DNA from: Clavulina sp. PMI_390
Lineage: Eukaryota > Basidiomycota > Agaricomycetes > Cantharellales > Hydnaceae
Length of the DNA stretch: 33,252 bases
Direction: 5' to 3'
Assembly: GCA_015039315.1 (NCBI GenBank)
Contig: WIDE01000113.1
Location: forward strand, 1-33,252
Shown here: piece after piece, positions 11,875-23,536 of the stretch
Position numbering within the stretch: position 1 is the stretch's first letter
Layout of the letters: each line of letters opens with the position of its first letter
Program-made: the position numbers and the translations under genes
Notes under the pieces: model-generated
Databases searched by the model: none
The model's input: the letters and a program-made list of their open reading frames with translations, nothing else
Told to the model about the DNA's origin: nothing

Positions 11875-14800
11875 TCGAACCACTCATGTTGAATATATGC
11901 ATTCTTGGCGCGGGCCTCGACCCCGCTTGATTAGTCGTTGATGACTCGACCCAGGATATTTTAGAATCCTGATTTTGTGCCAAACAAGTCATTTCTTGAG
12001 GGCGATCCCCCTATCAGGCCACATTTTTTGAAGAAAACGCACGGAGGGACGTCGGGTCCATCGCCGCAGCTTAGCGTGATTCACCGAACACACTCTAGAT
12101 ACGAAGGGGATTTCTGTAGCCCCAAAAGAACTTGACGGAGGCGCCGGCGCTATTGAATCGCTCTATGATGCTTATAACGGGATAGCTCATAATGCTTTAG
12201 TTAGACATTGGCGACGACCCCGACGTCAGGATGGGCTTAGGACCCATCAGATACACGGCCTACCATTGGCCAGATTGTTCGATTGCGGTGTTTTTATTAG
12301 ACGCTCCTGTGTCAAGAAAACATCGCATCGATTAATCACGGAGCACAAGAGCGCTCCAGGGATCTGGATTGGCTTGTGAACTGCGAGAAACACGTGCATT
12401 ATTTTGCGTGCTCGAAGTGAAACTCACGTAGCAATTAGGGCAGTCTTCCTACTAGAGATACGGAGGCGCCTTTATTAGGGAACGGGAGATTTTCATACAG
12501 TCGAGGGAGAGGAATTCCAATCTTGATCGACGTTAGAGTGGGCCACCTTACTACAACGGCAATCTTGGGGAAAGTGCGCACTTGCCATTCCTCCTACCAC
12601 GCAGTACCGCCAGGATCCTATGTATTGGTACTAAAAACGGACTCTCAAACCCACGCAGTGACAAATCTGCACACCTTGACTCTGCTTGTTACCGCTCGGC
12701 AGCGGAGTCATTCAACGCACACGAAGGAAAACGAATCAATAAACCGCGCTTTCTGTAGCAAGAAGAGGCTGAGAATCGGGCGATTCCACAGCTTCACTCG
12801 TAGCCCCATTGAATCGGAATATTGCTATGTAAATTTCAAAGTCTGAGGATAGACGCTGGGTTAGCCTTTACACCAAACACAAGCGTCAACTACACGGTCA
12901 ATGCATAGAATGGGCGCTAAATCTAAGCCGCTGATCACAAGCTTATTGATGATGATCCAGCGATCTAACCTCTGGTAATATACTGGTAGAGATGTTAGGA
13001 TGAGGACGAGATGGAAGTTCCGAGGGGAAGGGAAACGCGCGCGGCCCGATACCGAGGCTGGACATAACTAATTTCCCTAGAGAAATACTGGCCTTTACTA
13101 AGATTCTACAAAAGCAACACCCGTTGCGCGCATTTCAGAGGAGATAGCTTTTCCTCATTCAGCGCAGCAGCAGAGCCACTGAGCTTCCTCAAAAAATTTG
13201 GACGTAATCCCACCCAGATTTGGCATGATTTGCGCGATTGATTCGTCGAGGAGATTAAAGGAGGATGCTGTGCGGCATTACCGATCCTAGCTCACGAGGC
13301 GGCTCTCCTGTGCACTGAGTAATAAATGTGCTCGGGATCTCCGTCGTGTATGGAAGAACCCCTATTTGGAGACCACGTTTCACAGCAACCTCGTCAAATT
13401 CGAGTCAGTTGAAAATTCCCCGTGTTGAAGTGACACGGGACTCAAGGTTGTCGAGTCATTCAGCGTAGACTTCAAATAAGCAATACTTGCAAAGCTCTAC
13501 CACCTGCTTGTAAATGTGAGCGAATTGGGGTGCTGCACGTCGAGAACATTAAGAGAGTAATGGAGGATTCTACACTAAAGAAGGTCCATGAGAAGCATAA
13601 AACAAGAAATCATAGAACAGTAGTCCATCATCAGGAGTCCGCGAAGAATCCAAGGATTGTTAGAAGATGAAGGGATGTAGGGTAATAGCCACAAAAGACA
13701 GAATCAGCGAGCTTGAGAAGGGGGCACCAAGGTTGAGGAACTCGAACTAGTAGTCCATATCTGATTAAAAGGAAAGAGGCTACTTTCTCCGGTGGTTCTA
13801 GGCAGGGACAGTGAGAGGTAACACTGACAGCTATTCAGTTGAGTTTCTCAAGCAGGGCTTTTGCAGCCGCGTTCTTCGCTTGCCCTTTGTTCTCTCCACC
13901 TCCCTGGGCGACTTGACCCAGATCTAAAGCCATGCTTGACGATTGAGAATCAGGCCTGACACTAATTCTGAACTCTTACATTTGACCTGGGCCCACCAAT
14001 TCGTTATTCTCCCATTGAAAAGATAATCCTCTTTGAAATCCTGAGTGAAAGGAGAGGTGGAATATTTAGTGTGACAGGTCCGCTATAATGCAGTGAATTG
14101 CGCACCCATTCAGGAAGAGCAATCGTTGGATTCGCTCGGCGATCGTTGGGGACTCGCCTGTCGAGGCGTTCAGTTGAGTCATCTACGTGAGCTAGCAATT
14201 ATATTATTAAGCCAATTTCTCAAGATTCATGCGGGATCATGGATCACATACGCATGGTGGCGTAGAACGGCTAGAAGGAACAAGATAGCCGCGCAGGGAG
14301 TTAAAGGTGAATAAAGATGAGGGAGAGCTGGAGGGTAAAGGAAAGCAGGGGTTGGAAGTCATCTTATAGTCGACACCAGGGCTAACCGCCAATCCAAAAA
14401 TGCTGGTTCTCGAGAAAAGCTTGGGGCTGGATGAAGGGCTAACACGCAACGTCACTGCATAGTGATGCGAGCGAGCGAGCGGTTGGTATGTTTCTCATCG
14501 CTTTCCTCGAAAGATGCAAGTCGCTATGATCGAACTGCACCATCTTTTTGTGGATCGGAGGATGATTAGTGTTGACTCGAGGTCGGTTTCTCGACTCCAG
14601 GAGCCGCCGAAAATTGTTCAGGGGTTTCATATTGGAACCTGTGCAAGAGTAGCGGGAGGCCCGAAGGAGAGTATTCGGTGCAAAAAAAAAAAAAATACTG
14701 CGCACATCAACGGAAGTTGACACTGCTTGAACGTTTCCGTTAGCTAGTCGTGGGAGATCTTGGGTTCGCGGATGCGAAAAGTTAGGGCTGGCCATCTTAT

Positions 14801-17398
14801 TGGAGATAAATGGAATCCCATAGATCCGAATTGGTGCTCCTTGGACCGATCCAGGGGATCCTGTATTCATTCTCCAGCTCCAGCTGCCATACGTTCTGTG
14901 TCGGGAAGCTGCAAAATCTCGTTGCAGGAATTGCTGCAGATTGCTTGGAGACCAATAGCACCGCTATTCGGATGCATATTCTCCTTAGATGGTGGTATTC
15001 TTCTCTATTGCGGAGTACTGTGTGAAGTTTATCGCAATAGGCGCGGAATTGGAACATGATGTTCATGTTGCCAGTGTATGGCTGAAAACGGGGCAAGTAT
15101 CTTTGTGTAAACACGATGAAATCCGTTTTGGCCCAAGTTTAATGCTTTCGAGAGTAACTTGTCTCCCCACCACATATTGAACATTTGAAATCTACTACGA
15201 CCAGTTGCAGAAATCGCGCTTGCTAGTATAGATAGTCGAATCTCTTCGCTTGTTAAGCCCTACGATTGCTTTCGCTTCGAAAAACCCTCAAAAGCATAAT
15301 ACGGCGCGTTACCTCGAAGAAAGTCGGAAACACGGCATTCTACTTGCTATTTGTGCCTCCTCAGGCTTCACGCACCCTGAGGATGATCACATATACTGTA
15401 GCCTTTCGAATTATTACCAGCAGACGCATGTCATTGGTTTTAATGAGGCTTTCTGGGAACTAACATCGCACTACTTGAGAAAATATTTCATCTATAGTGC
15501 AAGATGGTGAGCCTGTTGGACGTCATTCATTTTGGGTAAGCATCGCATACAATAGCGATGCACTGGGTCTAAGAGTTATAGAAGCAGTGCTACAGATGCT
15601 GTATAGCAGAGCTCCCTGCTCAGCCCCATAAATAGGGGTAGCTTTATGAAGCAACGACGTCGCTACGCTGGCTCATACGTCGTTCGAATGACACATCATA
15701 CCTCCTCGCTGGCAACTCACTCTACTTACTCTTTGACAGTTGTCATGACAGCAATCGCATGGTATGATCGTCTCAATAATGATTCAATACAGTCCAAGTG
15801 CTCCCCTCAGCCCTGGTTTCACTGAATACGTCAACTTGAACAAGTGCTATACCAATGAGCTGCCTTGACCACAGCACCAGGGGCCTTACCCACCGCCTCA
15901 ATATTGAAGATTTAGCAGATGCGGATCACGAGGCCGGTCATGTTTTGCCGTAAAACGGATTCAGAGAATCTTTTCGCCATACTAGTTCTAGCTGCAAAGG
16001 ATCGGTTCCTTGTTCTCTCCGCGAAGCGCGCATGTATCCGAGCTTGTACCGATTCTGAATGATAATCGATACTATCCACTAGGCAGCGTACTAAATGGAC
16101 CCCAATTTGTACGATTTTCCTGAGTCACCATCGATCGATCGGAGGAAAACGACGAGGCCCGTCGGGATTTCATTAGATGTCCTTGAATTCTGAGTTCGCT
16201 TGAGGTTCAGTTATTACATGTAGCCCAGCGGCGCGCTATGCTATGGAATGGGGAGTGTCCTTTCTATTAGAAAACTATAGTAGCGTATCGTCCTTCAATG
16301 CAGTAAATATCCTTTTCACAAGTATAGGTCGGGAAAGCGATGCTATCGGGAATTCCATATCGGCGGCAGCTGCTGAGGGGGAGGGGCCAAACGTGTCGAA
16401 CTTCAGGGCAACATCCCCAAGAGGTTGAACGCTGCGGCGTTTTTTGCAGATCCTTTGTTGTGACCGTAACCTGTTGCACTATATCCCAGATCTACCGTTG
16501 AAAGAGCGCAAAGGATTCGGGATGATCAAACTGGGGGCTTGGAATAACTGTCAATCTAGACACGTACACGAGACGACAGCAGACCACCACGTTTCTTCTC
16601 CATTCAGAAACTCTTGACAACTCTACAGCACAGGAGAAGTGGATGAGAAATACTATAGCGATGGGTTCAAGGATACTGACATATACTGGAGCTGGGATAG
16701 CAGGATTCCAACGGGACTCTACTACCCAGCGATTGTTCAGAACCGTTGCAGAGTTGTTTGCGGCAGCTAGAAGGCTATGAGTCACTTTCGATCAGCTAAG
16801 ATGTCTGAATCGGGTGGCCTACGCATGTTGGGGCGGGGTGAACAACTGGGGAATCGGGACTCTAAAGGTGGTTCGGAGAGGGAAAGTTAGCATCTCGAGG
16901 GAGTCAAAAACCAGGTATAAATATGGTTCTGCGGCGAAGGAGCTGTGTCAAGAGGCAAGGATACCGCGACAGGGCTATGGGTACAGTGGAGATAATTCTA
17001 GTTTGGGGAGGTGGTGGAATTCGCCAGCCACCCTAAACGAGATTTCATAGCCCAATTCCGCTGAATACACGCAGTGATCAATTGAGCAGTGTGTATCCTC
17101 CTGAGGTAGTCGCAGACTTTTCGGGGGAGTGAATTGCTCCAACTTAACGCCCAACAAGGAAGATGGTAACATTTGGGGATCGCCTGTGGCTCTGCACAAA
17201 AGTTTGAGACTAAAAAAATAATGGAAATGATTCAGTTAGTAAATTAGTGTATTGAACGATCGATGAAGCGTCTAGCGATCCTTGGTTGCGCTCGGACGGT
17301 TGCGATTTGGGTGGTGAAGAAAATTTTGACGTGAGAGTATGTGAGTCAGGAGCAGAATTTTAATTATGGTAGCTGCGTTGACTGAGGAAGCGCTCAAT
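11875..17398. other. Gene-poor region, about 5.5 kb
   Basis: No gene could be supported. The open frames are short (up to about 140 codons), overlap on both strands and carry no recognisable domain; examples are 12523-12846 plus, 14439-14870 minus and 15250-15510 plus. A 14-nt A run lies at 14682-14695. I see no terminal repeats, tandem arrays, transposase or reverse-transcriptase motifs, and no tRNA. It may be decayed transposon or pseudogene sequence, or unrecognised non-coding RNA, but nothing in the sequence decides this. Confidence 0.4.
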
Positions 17399-17809
17399 TC
17401 AGCAGTAGAATTGTCTCAATTCAAAGACCCGCCCCGATCGGGCGGTGGCAGAGGTTTGTGCATCTGCTTCTCCATGTAGAAGGCTCCCAGTGTGTATCGG
17501 CCGCTCAACACACCAGATGGCAACGTCCTTGTCCAGAAATGCACAAAATAAATTGATACTGCCCAACAAAGCCCACGAGCTCACTGAGGCCCCTGAGAAA
17601 GGCTGGGCTCGGAGACGCTGAGGCTCGGCGTCCCCACCGCCAGAGATCGCTAGGGGGGTGCCGAGGGCCGGCGTTGTCACGTAGTAGTCATATACGCGGA
17701 CTTCGAGATTGAGTTCCCACGGATCAGGGAGCAGAACCGAGCGCGGAACATCGGGCCAATCAGAATCTCCTGTCAGGATGACTTGGGCGGGGATGGTTTC
17801 GATGTTTGC
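17399..17809 (-). other. Open protein-like segment without start, possible gene remnant
   Basis: A minus-strand frame stays open for 137 codons between a stop at 17812-17810 and a stop ending at 17399, with protein-like composition in its first half (VILTGDSDWPDVPRSVLLP, then PWELNLEVRVYDYYVTTP). No in-frame ATG precedes that half. It starts about 130 bp upstream of the divergent HIBADH gene. It could be a truncated copy of a larger gene, an exon of one I could not assemble, or chance in a GC-richer patch. I do not recognise the family. Confidence 0.3.
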
Positions 17810-17943
17810 TCAAGTGTGTGTGCACGTGACCGCGTCATCTTCAACGACTAAGCTTACAGCTCAGGTATGTTGAGCGTTTTTCTTGAAGTACAACTCGACA
17901 AATTTATGAATTTCTGATCAAATACATTCTTTAGTTTGAATCC

Positions 17944-19390
17944 ATGGTGTTTGCGACGCGAGTTTCTCGCGCAGTGGCTGGTGGCGGCGCAGCGACGGCT
18001 CGTCAAGTTATTCCAAGACTGGGTTTCATCGGGCTGGGGAACATGGGACTACAGATGGCCCAGAATCTGTTCTTGAAGGCGACCTCTGCCTCTGCGGCAT
18101 CATCGGCATCGTCGACGACCACCCCCGGCTCACCCGGGCACCTTCTGGCCCGGAGAGAGTTCGTCGTGTGCGATCCTAATCCCGACAATGTGCTTGCTCT
18201 AGTGAACTTTGTGTCGAACAATATCGAAGGTGCAGATGTACTGGTCGTTGACACGCCGCTTGAGTAAGTTCCATTGCCCAGCCACTCAACCTCGCGATGA
18301 CGTGATGAAGGCTCAACTTGACTCTATTTCTCCTTCTTCATTAGAGTAGCGCGACGCGCCAACACGATTTTCACGGTACTCCCTTCATCGCCACAGGTCC
18401 AAGCTGTCTACTTGGGTGGCTCTGGAGTCGTGGAGGCCCTTCATTCACCGACTCCTTCATCCCCCGTTTCCGCAGAGTTTGACAACGAACCAAAAATCTT
18501 TGTGGATTCGACGACTCTGGATGTTCACATTGCTCGCGACGTAGCTGCAAAAATGTCGAGTGCTGGAGCTGGAATGGTGGATGCCCCGATGAGCGGCGGT
18601 GTCGTCGGTGCGACAGCCGGGACCTTGTCATTCATGGTCGGCGGTCCACAAGAAAGCTTCGATCGTGCGAAACCCTTCCTGGAACATATGGGGAGTCGAG
18701 TCGTGCATTGCGGTGATTCTGGAAACGGACTCATCGCCAAGCTGTGCAATAACCACATCCTGGTACGTCCCCTCTCGTCGCCCTACGCGCCGTGTCGGCT
18801 CGCTCATAGCTGTGCATCACCTTGAACAGGGCATTAACCAGGTAGCAATCGCCGAGGGCATGCTGTTGGGCACATCGCTTGGTCTAGCTCCTGATTTGCT
18901 GGCAAAAATAATCAATACTTCGACAGGTGTGTGCGCCGCTTCTAGTAAGAGGAGCCGCCGATCTAATTTAAACATCTTCCACTAGGACGGTCTTGGCCTT
19001 CTGAGGTGAATAATCCTGTGCCAGGTGCACTGGGACCAGAAAAATCTCCCCCTTGCGAGCGCGATTACGCGGGCGGTTTCGCCAGTAAGCTGATGCTGAA
19101 GGTACGCGCATAGCTATCCTCGGGTTCGTTACGTTCTCGGATCGTGATGCCTCCCCTTGTTCCAGGACATGCTCCTAGCGGCCCATGCGGCTCAGTCTGT
19201 TGGTCTTCAAACCCCCGTTGGAGAAAAAGTCGTAAACCTATACTCGGAGATGATCGAAGCAGACGGGCCACCTGCTCAGGCCACACCACCTCCTAATGGA
19301 GCAGGGACGCAACCCTCAGGTCGAAGGGGAGACAAGGATTTCTCGGTCGTTTTTGATTATCTTCGCCATCTCAGCCAGCCACCAAAGTAA
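17944..19390 (+). CDS. HIBADH: 3-hydroxyisobutyrate dehydrogenase, mitochondrial (391 aa, 5 exons)
   Basis: Exons 17944-18263, 18345-18762, 18830-18926, 18986-19101 and 19166-19390. It oxidises 3-hydroxyisobutyrate to methylmalonate semialdehyde with NAD+ in valine breakdown. The first 20 residues are Arg/Ala-rich with no acidic residue, a likely mitochondrial presequence. The Rossmann glycine motif is GFIGLGNMG at about 27-35. Later come FVDSTTLD, the substrate-binding DAPMSGGVVGATAGT block, and GNGLIAKLCNNH with the catalytic lysine, followed by YAGGFASKLMLKD, all in family order. Between beta-1 and the next strand there is a Ser/Ala/Thr/Pro-rich insertion (about residues 46-67) not usual in the family. 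The C-terminus extends with a Pro/Gly-rich link before a final helix (FSVVFDYLRHL). Its 3' end faces the next gene 185 bp away. Confidence 0.93.
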
Positions 19391-19575
19391 TCCACTCATC
19401 ATTCAACTGCCAAACCATTATCCTCTGGTCATCACATCAATCACTTGTATTTTGTACACAACCCCGCAATGAAATCGAACCGCGCGTTTCCCAGCATTGC
19501 TTTTTCACAAAACAGACAGGACACGCAACCTTTGGTTACATAAAAGACATGATAAACGCACGTGTACATGTATTC

Positions 19576-21451
19576 CTACATCATCGCCAACCCACTGCCG
19601 GTTCCCAGCCCGGCACCGACGCTCAAGCCCACCCCCTGACTCGAGGTTCCGCCTCCAAACACCCCAACGAACGCACCTTCTCTCTCCAGATCATCGAATG
19701 CTTCCATCGGTACGCCTTTTTCGAGATGTACGCGTTGTTTCATCGCCACCAAAGCTCGCCATGTCGCATGCTCCTTATCAAGATTCGCAACCAGTGCATC
19801 AAACCGCGCTGTGCGCTCAGCGGCAGTCTGTTCCAACCGCTTAGCTTCGAGAGCTTGCAGCTTGAGAGTATTGGCTTCGATCTAAGGACACAAAATATTA
19901 GACATTGCCTTGAAAAATAAGCTGCAGATGAAAACTCACGCGTTTCTCCAGCTCGCTCTTGGGTGGCCGTGGCTTCTCAGGAATGGTGGACGGGTCGAGG
20001 GGATCAAATGGTTTCACGTCGTCACCTTCAGCCGCCTTGGCATCAGTTTTGGATACGTCAGGTTTCGGTACGATGGCCGGTTTTGGCTTTTGATGCATAA
20101 TGCCGCTCATCTGAGCCTTTGGACCTTTTGGTGGATTGCCAAACCCAGCTGGACCAGTTGGGACATCTTTCATCGATTTTTGTGTTGGAGTTTGTGGTTG
20201 CTGGGTTGGCTGTTGTAATTGTTGAGCTCGGGGTTTAGTAGGCAGTGCGTGTTGACTCTGTGCGGGACCAGTGGGCACAAAACCTGCCACAGGCGACGCA
20301 AGGTTGGGCGCTCTCTTGGCAGGACCAGACGGCGGGAACCATTTTGGTGCGGTGGGAAGTGATGTAGATGAAATGTCAGCAGAGGCAGGTTTTGAAGGAG
20401 TAGCAGGAGCAGCGGAGGAGGGATTGGGGGGTAGTTGGGAAGCGTTTGGTGGAGGGGCAACGGGAGAGTCCATCGCGATGTCAGTTGACATAGTTTGGGG
20501 TGGAAGGGAAGTGTCAAGTGGGGGAGAAGCCCCTCGCGGGCCGGTCGGGGCTCCTGAAGCATGGCGATCCAAACAGTGAGTGAGACGAGAATGAGCAAAA
20601 TGGAGAAGTGAACGGTACCTGAGGGAGCCCAACGACCGCCACCACCGCTTGAGCTTCGACTGTTTTGAGGGGAGCGATTCGGGGACGTGATTGGTGAGCG
20701 CGAACGAGATCGTGACCGACGACGTTGTGGCGAGTCTCGAGCGTCAGAATAGTGGTCCGAGCGAGCAGGTGAACGTGGGCGACGATCGTTTCCTAGGGAG
20801 TCGCGGCCACGTCTACGTGGTGGGATATCACGCTGAGAAGGGTGTGAACGCGGAGGTGACAGTGGGCCTGTAACACAAACGCGCCCAGTCAGCATAGCGG
20901 AAACGTCGTCAGCGTAATGCAGAGAGGGGCTTACGTCCGTAATCATCCGGTCTCCTGTCAGGATAGCGATCGTTATAGCTAGGAGGATAACCTCTAGGAC
21001 CCCCATAGGCATATTCAGGGTTCCAATCTCTACCCGGAGGTGGTCCTCGCTCTCTAGATGAACCATATGCATCATACCCATCCCAGCTTGGTCCTCCCCG
21101 ACGATCAGAGTCATAAGAAGAGGGTCCAGGACCCCATTCTCGACCTCGATCCGAGTCTCTCCCGCTGTAATAGCGATCCCGTTCATATGGTTCTGGCCCA
21201 TACCCTCGAGAGTCGCGATAGTCACGGTCGCGCGGGGGCAAGGGTGGTGGATAGCGGTCACGGTCCCGAGAGGACATTGGTACAGCACGAGGAGGCGAGT
21301 CGCCACGATATGATCCCCTTTCTTGGGAGGAATAATAGGGATTAGACGGAGGTGGGGGAGGAGGAGGACCGGAACGGTTGTATTCTCTGGGTGGACCTCG
21401 ACCTCGGCGTTCAGGTCCACCACCACCGCCACGTGGGGGGTAGTGACTCAT
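19576..21451 (-). CDS. Arg/Ser/Pro/Gly-rich low-complexity protein with C-terminal coiled coil (561 aa, 4 exons)
   Basis: Exons (minus) 21451-20935, 20867-20619, 20553-19940 and 19881-19576; phases 1, 1, 0 all agree. Residues 1-172 are rich in Gly, Arg, Pro, Tyr and Asp (PPRGGGGGPERRGRGPP, repeated DRDR/DRY units), resembling RGG/YR-type RNA-binding disordered tails. Residues about 173-255 contain RS dipeptides (RRRSRSRSRSP). Residues about 256-440 are Pro/Ala/Thr/Ser-rich with repeated PTGPA-like units. From about 450 to 515 a Glu/Lys/Arg/Leu helix (KSELEKR, LEAKRLEQTAAERTARFD) is a probable coiled coil, followed by a Gly-rich tail. No folded domain is recognised. Composition suggests a nuclear RNA-processing or condensate-type protein; that is inference. 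Confidence 0.78.
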
Positions 21452-21905
21452 CTATGACAGCTCCCGGTGTTTTCGACGGCTTCTAAGCTCTTATTCACGT
21501 CGTTTTCGGAGGAGAGACTGAACTTTGAGCGTGTGCAGGCTACGACCTATTGTGGCGGATGTTGTGCGGCATCTTCCGTTGGAACCGAGAGCCTCCCCAC
21601 GATCGGCCACTCCGCTTGGCACTTGGTTGCTGACAGAAAAGTCTGCGTTCAAACTGGTTTATTTGGAACAGTGAGGGCGATTATATCATACCACCGGTCT
21701 GATAGCCGCCTAAACGCACTCCCCTCTCGACACCAGCCACTCTGATCTCGGACTTTGTATTTGCTTTCCGCCTCAACCCAATACATCACTACAACTGTTG
21801 TATTGGAATAGCTACAGTCCATCACCAATCTCATCCGACGCGTAAAGACCCCTTTGCAGCTTATCTCTTCTAGCGACCCCCACGTGAGAAGCACCTCCCT
21901 TCTCC
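21452..21905. promoter_or_regulatory. Divergent intergenic promoter region
   Basis: 454 bp between the start codons of the low-complexity protein (minus) and MYND copy 1 (plus), so it should contain both promoters. Pyrimidine-rich stretches lie near the plus-strand start. No clear TATA box or repeated motif was found. Confidence 0.45.
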
Positions 21906-23102
21906 ATGACCTCTACGACTGGCGCTACTCAGTTAGACGTCCTAGACGGCATTCATGATGAAAACCTTCCGACTCAGCAGTACCAGTGCTTTGGCTGTCT
22001 AAAGGTCCTCCTCTAATCCCTTCGATGGTCCCTTCCACCTGACGCCGATTGGAGCTCAGATCAAGCCTTCAGCCTCAAAACTGATGACGTGAGTGCCTCC
22101 GCCACTTTTGGCACACCAACTGCAGGCTTTTAATTCCAAATATCACCCCAGTCTGACTGCTCATTCAAACCTCTTAGCTGTAGCAAATGCAAATTTACCC
22201 GATACTGCGACAAGGAATGTCAAACAGCAGTAAGTAACAGTTTGTTGATCCCGATATCCACACAAGGCGTGAACGGACCGTATTCCCCGCTAATGAATAA
22301 TAGCACTGGAAAATCCACAAGAAAACCTGCATCCCAGTTGCCGATCGTACTCGTCTCGACCCAAATGGCCAGGAGTTCTGTCTAGCCGGTACGGTGATGC
22401 AACACCCACCCTCTACTTGTTATACTCGCTTCTGACACTGTAGCACATCTTCTGACCAGACCTCCAAACCTTCACGAGTCTCTGGAGCCGAAATCTTGGC
22501 GAAGCAGCTCAAAGCGCTCTTGGCTTGTATCCCGGAGCAGAGAAGCGCATCGGAGGCGAGGATTATATATTCGCGGTCATGGTGGAATATGAGCCTAGTA
22601 TGCGGGGAGAACACCCTTCAAAACTATTCAGCTTTGTTTCGTCTCTTCCCGCCACTTTCGAGATGGTGCGTTCCAATCACATCCAGGACTGAAGTATAGA
22701 AAAGTCCTGACGTACGTGATCACAGGTTGCGGGACTCAACTCAGGTGTCTCGGCATCTCTCATGAGACAAACTCAACAATACTATACCAACGCAATAGAA
22801 GGGCGCTCGATATACCTTGTTGCAGTCTTTCTCCCGTTCGTCTTGCAGCCCCAGTTGTCATGACATATTGGATGATATTCTGACTCAAAACTCGCCTTCT
22901 TTTTCTACCAGAGGCGGTATCGAGATTCGGCCGGTGAGTTATTTTCTTCCTCCACGGCAACTTGGTGGATTGATGTACCACAAATCATCAGTATGCGGTG
23001 GACGAAAGTGTGAAGCCACCCCAAATCATAAAGAATTCAGACGCGTGGCTCCGGTTCCGCCTTCCCGGTCCCCTCCAAGGTCTTTCCGATGATGCAGAAT
23101 AA
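21906..23102 (+). CDS. MYND zinc-finger protein, copy 1 (243 aa, 8 exons)
   Basis: Exons 21906-22004, 22060-22088, 22178-22229, 22304-22388, 22460-22665, 22726-22853, 22912-22933 and 22992-23102; all phases agree. The MYND finger is complete: Cys28, Cys31, Cys44, Cys47, Cys53, Cys57, His65 and Cys69 (YQCFGCLK, CSKCKFTRYCDKECQ, HWKIHKKTC). MYND modules bind zinc and usually proline-rich partner peptides. The remaining 170 residues form a family-specific region with LGEAAQSALGLYPGAEKR, a hydrophobic YLVAVFLPF and a closing WLRFRLPGPL. Exon 7 is a 22-nt micro-exon (GGIEIRP) whose phase is supported by copy 3. Function beyond zinc binding is unknown. Confidence 0.82.
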
Positions 23103-23536
23103 CTCGCTCGCTACACCAATCTATCAAATGGATGCATTCTTACTGCTATCAATCAATCGGCAGGCACCGCCCACAACCAAACAAATTGTATCAATCTACC
23201 GATCCGAGGCTTTTGTAACTGCAATTGATTTTCTTCGCCTGGGTGGCCCTTGTTTTCGAGTGCAGGGTCTTCTACTGAGCGGTATCTCCCGGTGGAACCG
23301 GCGGTGAAGATTCCAATCCGTCCTTTTGTCCGCTTCCTTTGTCTTTTTTGTCGGTTACCACCCGTTGTCCTCGCTTCTCCCCGACCAATTGACGCACTTC
23401 TCTCATCAAAACTACCCTAGTCAGCACTGTCTAAAACGACCGCCGCGATACCAACCACTCCAATTGACACAATCCTCAACATCACTATTTAACTCCACCA
23501 CGGCCCAGCGTCGCGTCTTGCTAAGATTCTATTATT
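23103..23536. other. Spacer between MYND copies 1 and 2
   Basis: 434 bp with no gene seen. The second half is rich in C and T (for example around 23320-23350), as expected for the leader and promoter of copy 2. Confidence 0.5.

Noticed and set aside
11910..11926. A perfect 5-bp stem with 7-nt loop (GCGGG-CCTCGAC-CCCGC) resembling a tRNA T-arm
   Set aside because: No acceptor, D or anticodon arm can be folded around it on either strand, and the loop lacks the TTCRA core.
12523..12846. Open frame of 107 codons on the plus strand in the gene-poor block
   Set aside because: Lacks an ATG at its 5' end and shows no family pattern; length is within chance for this region.
14682..14695. A run of 14 A that might be the tail of a retroposed sequence
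   Set aside because: No target-site duplication or recognisable coding sequence upstream of it.
15653..15684. Inverted repeat AACGACGT / ACGTCGTT with 16-nt loop
   Set aside because: Arms of only 8 bp in unexplained sequence; expected by chance at this scale.
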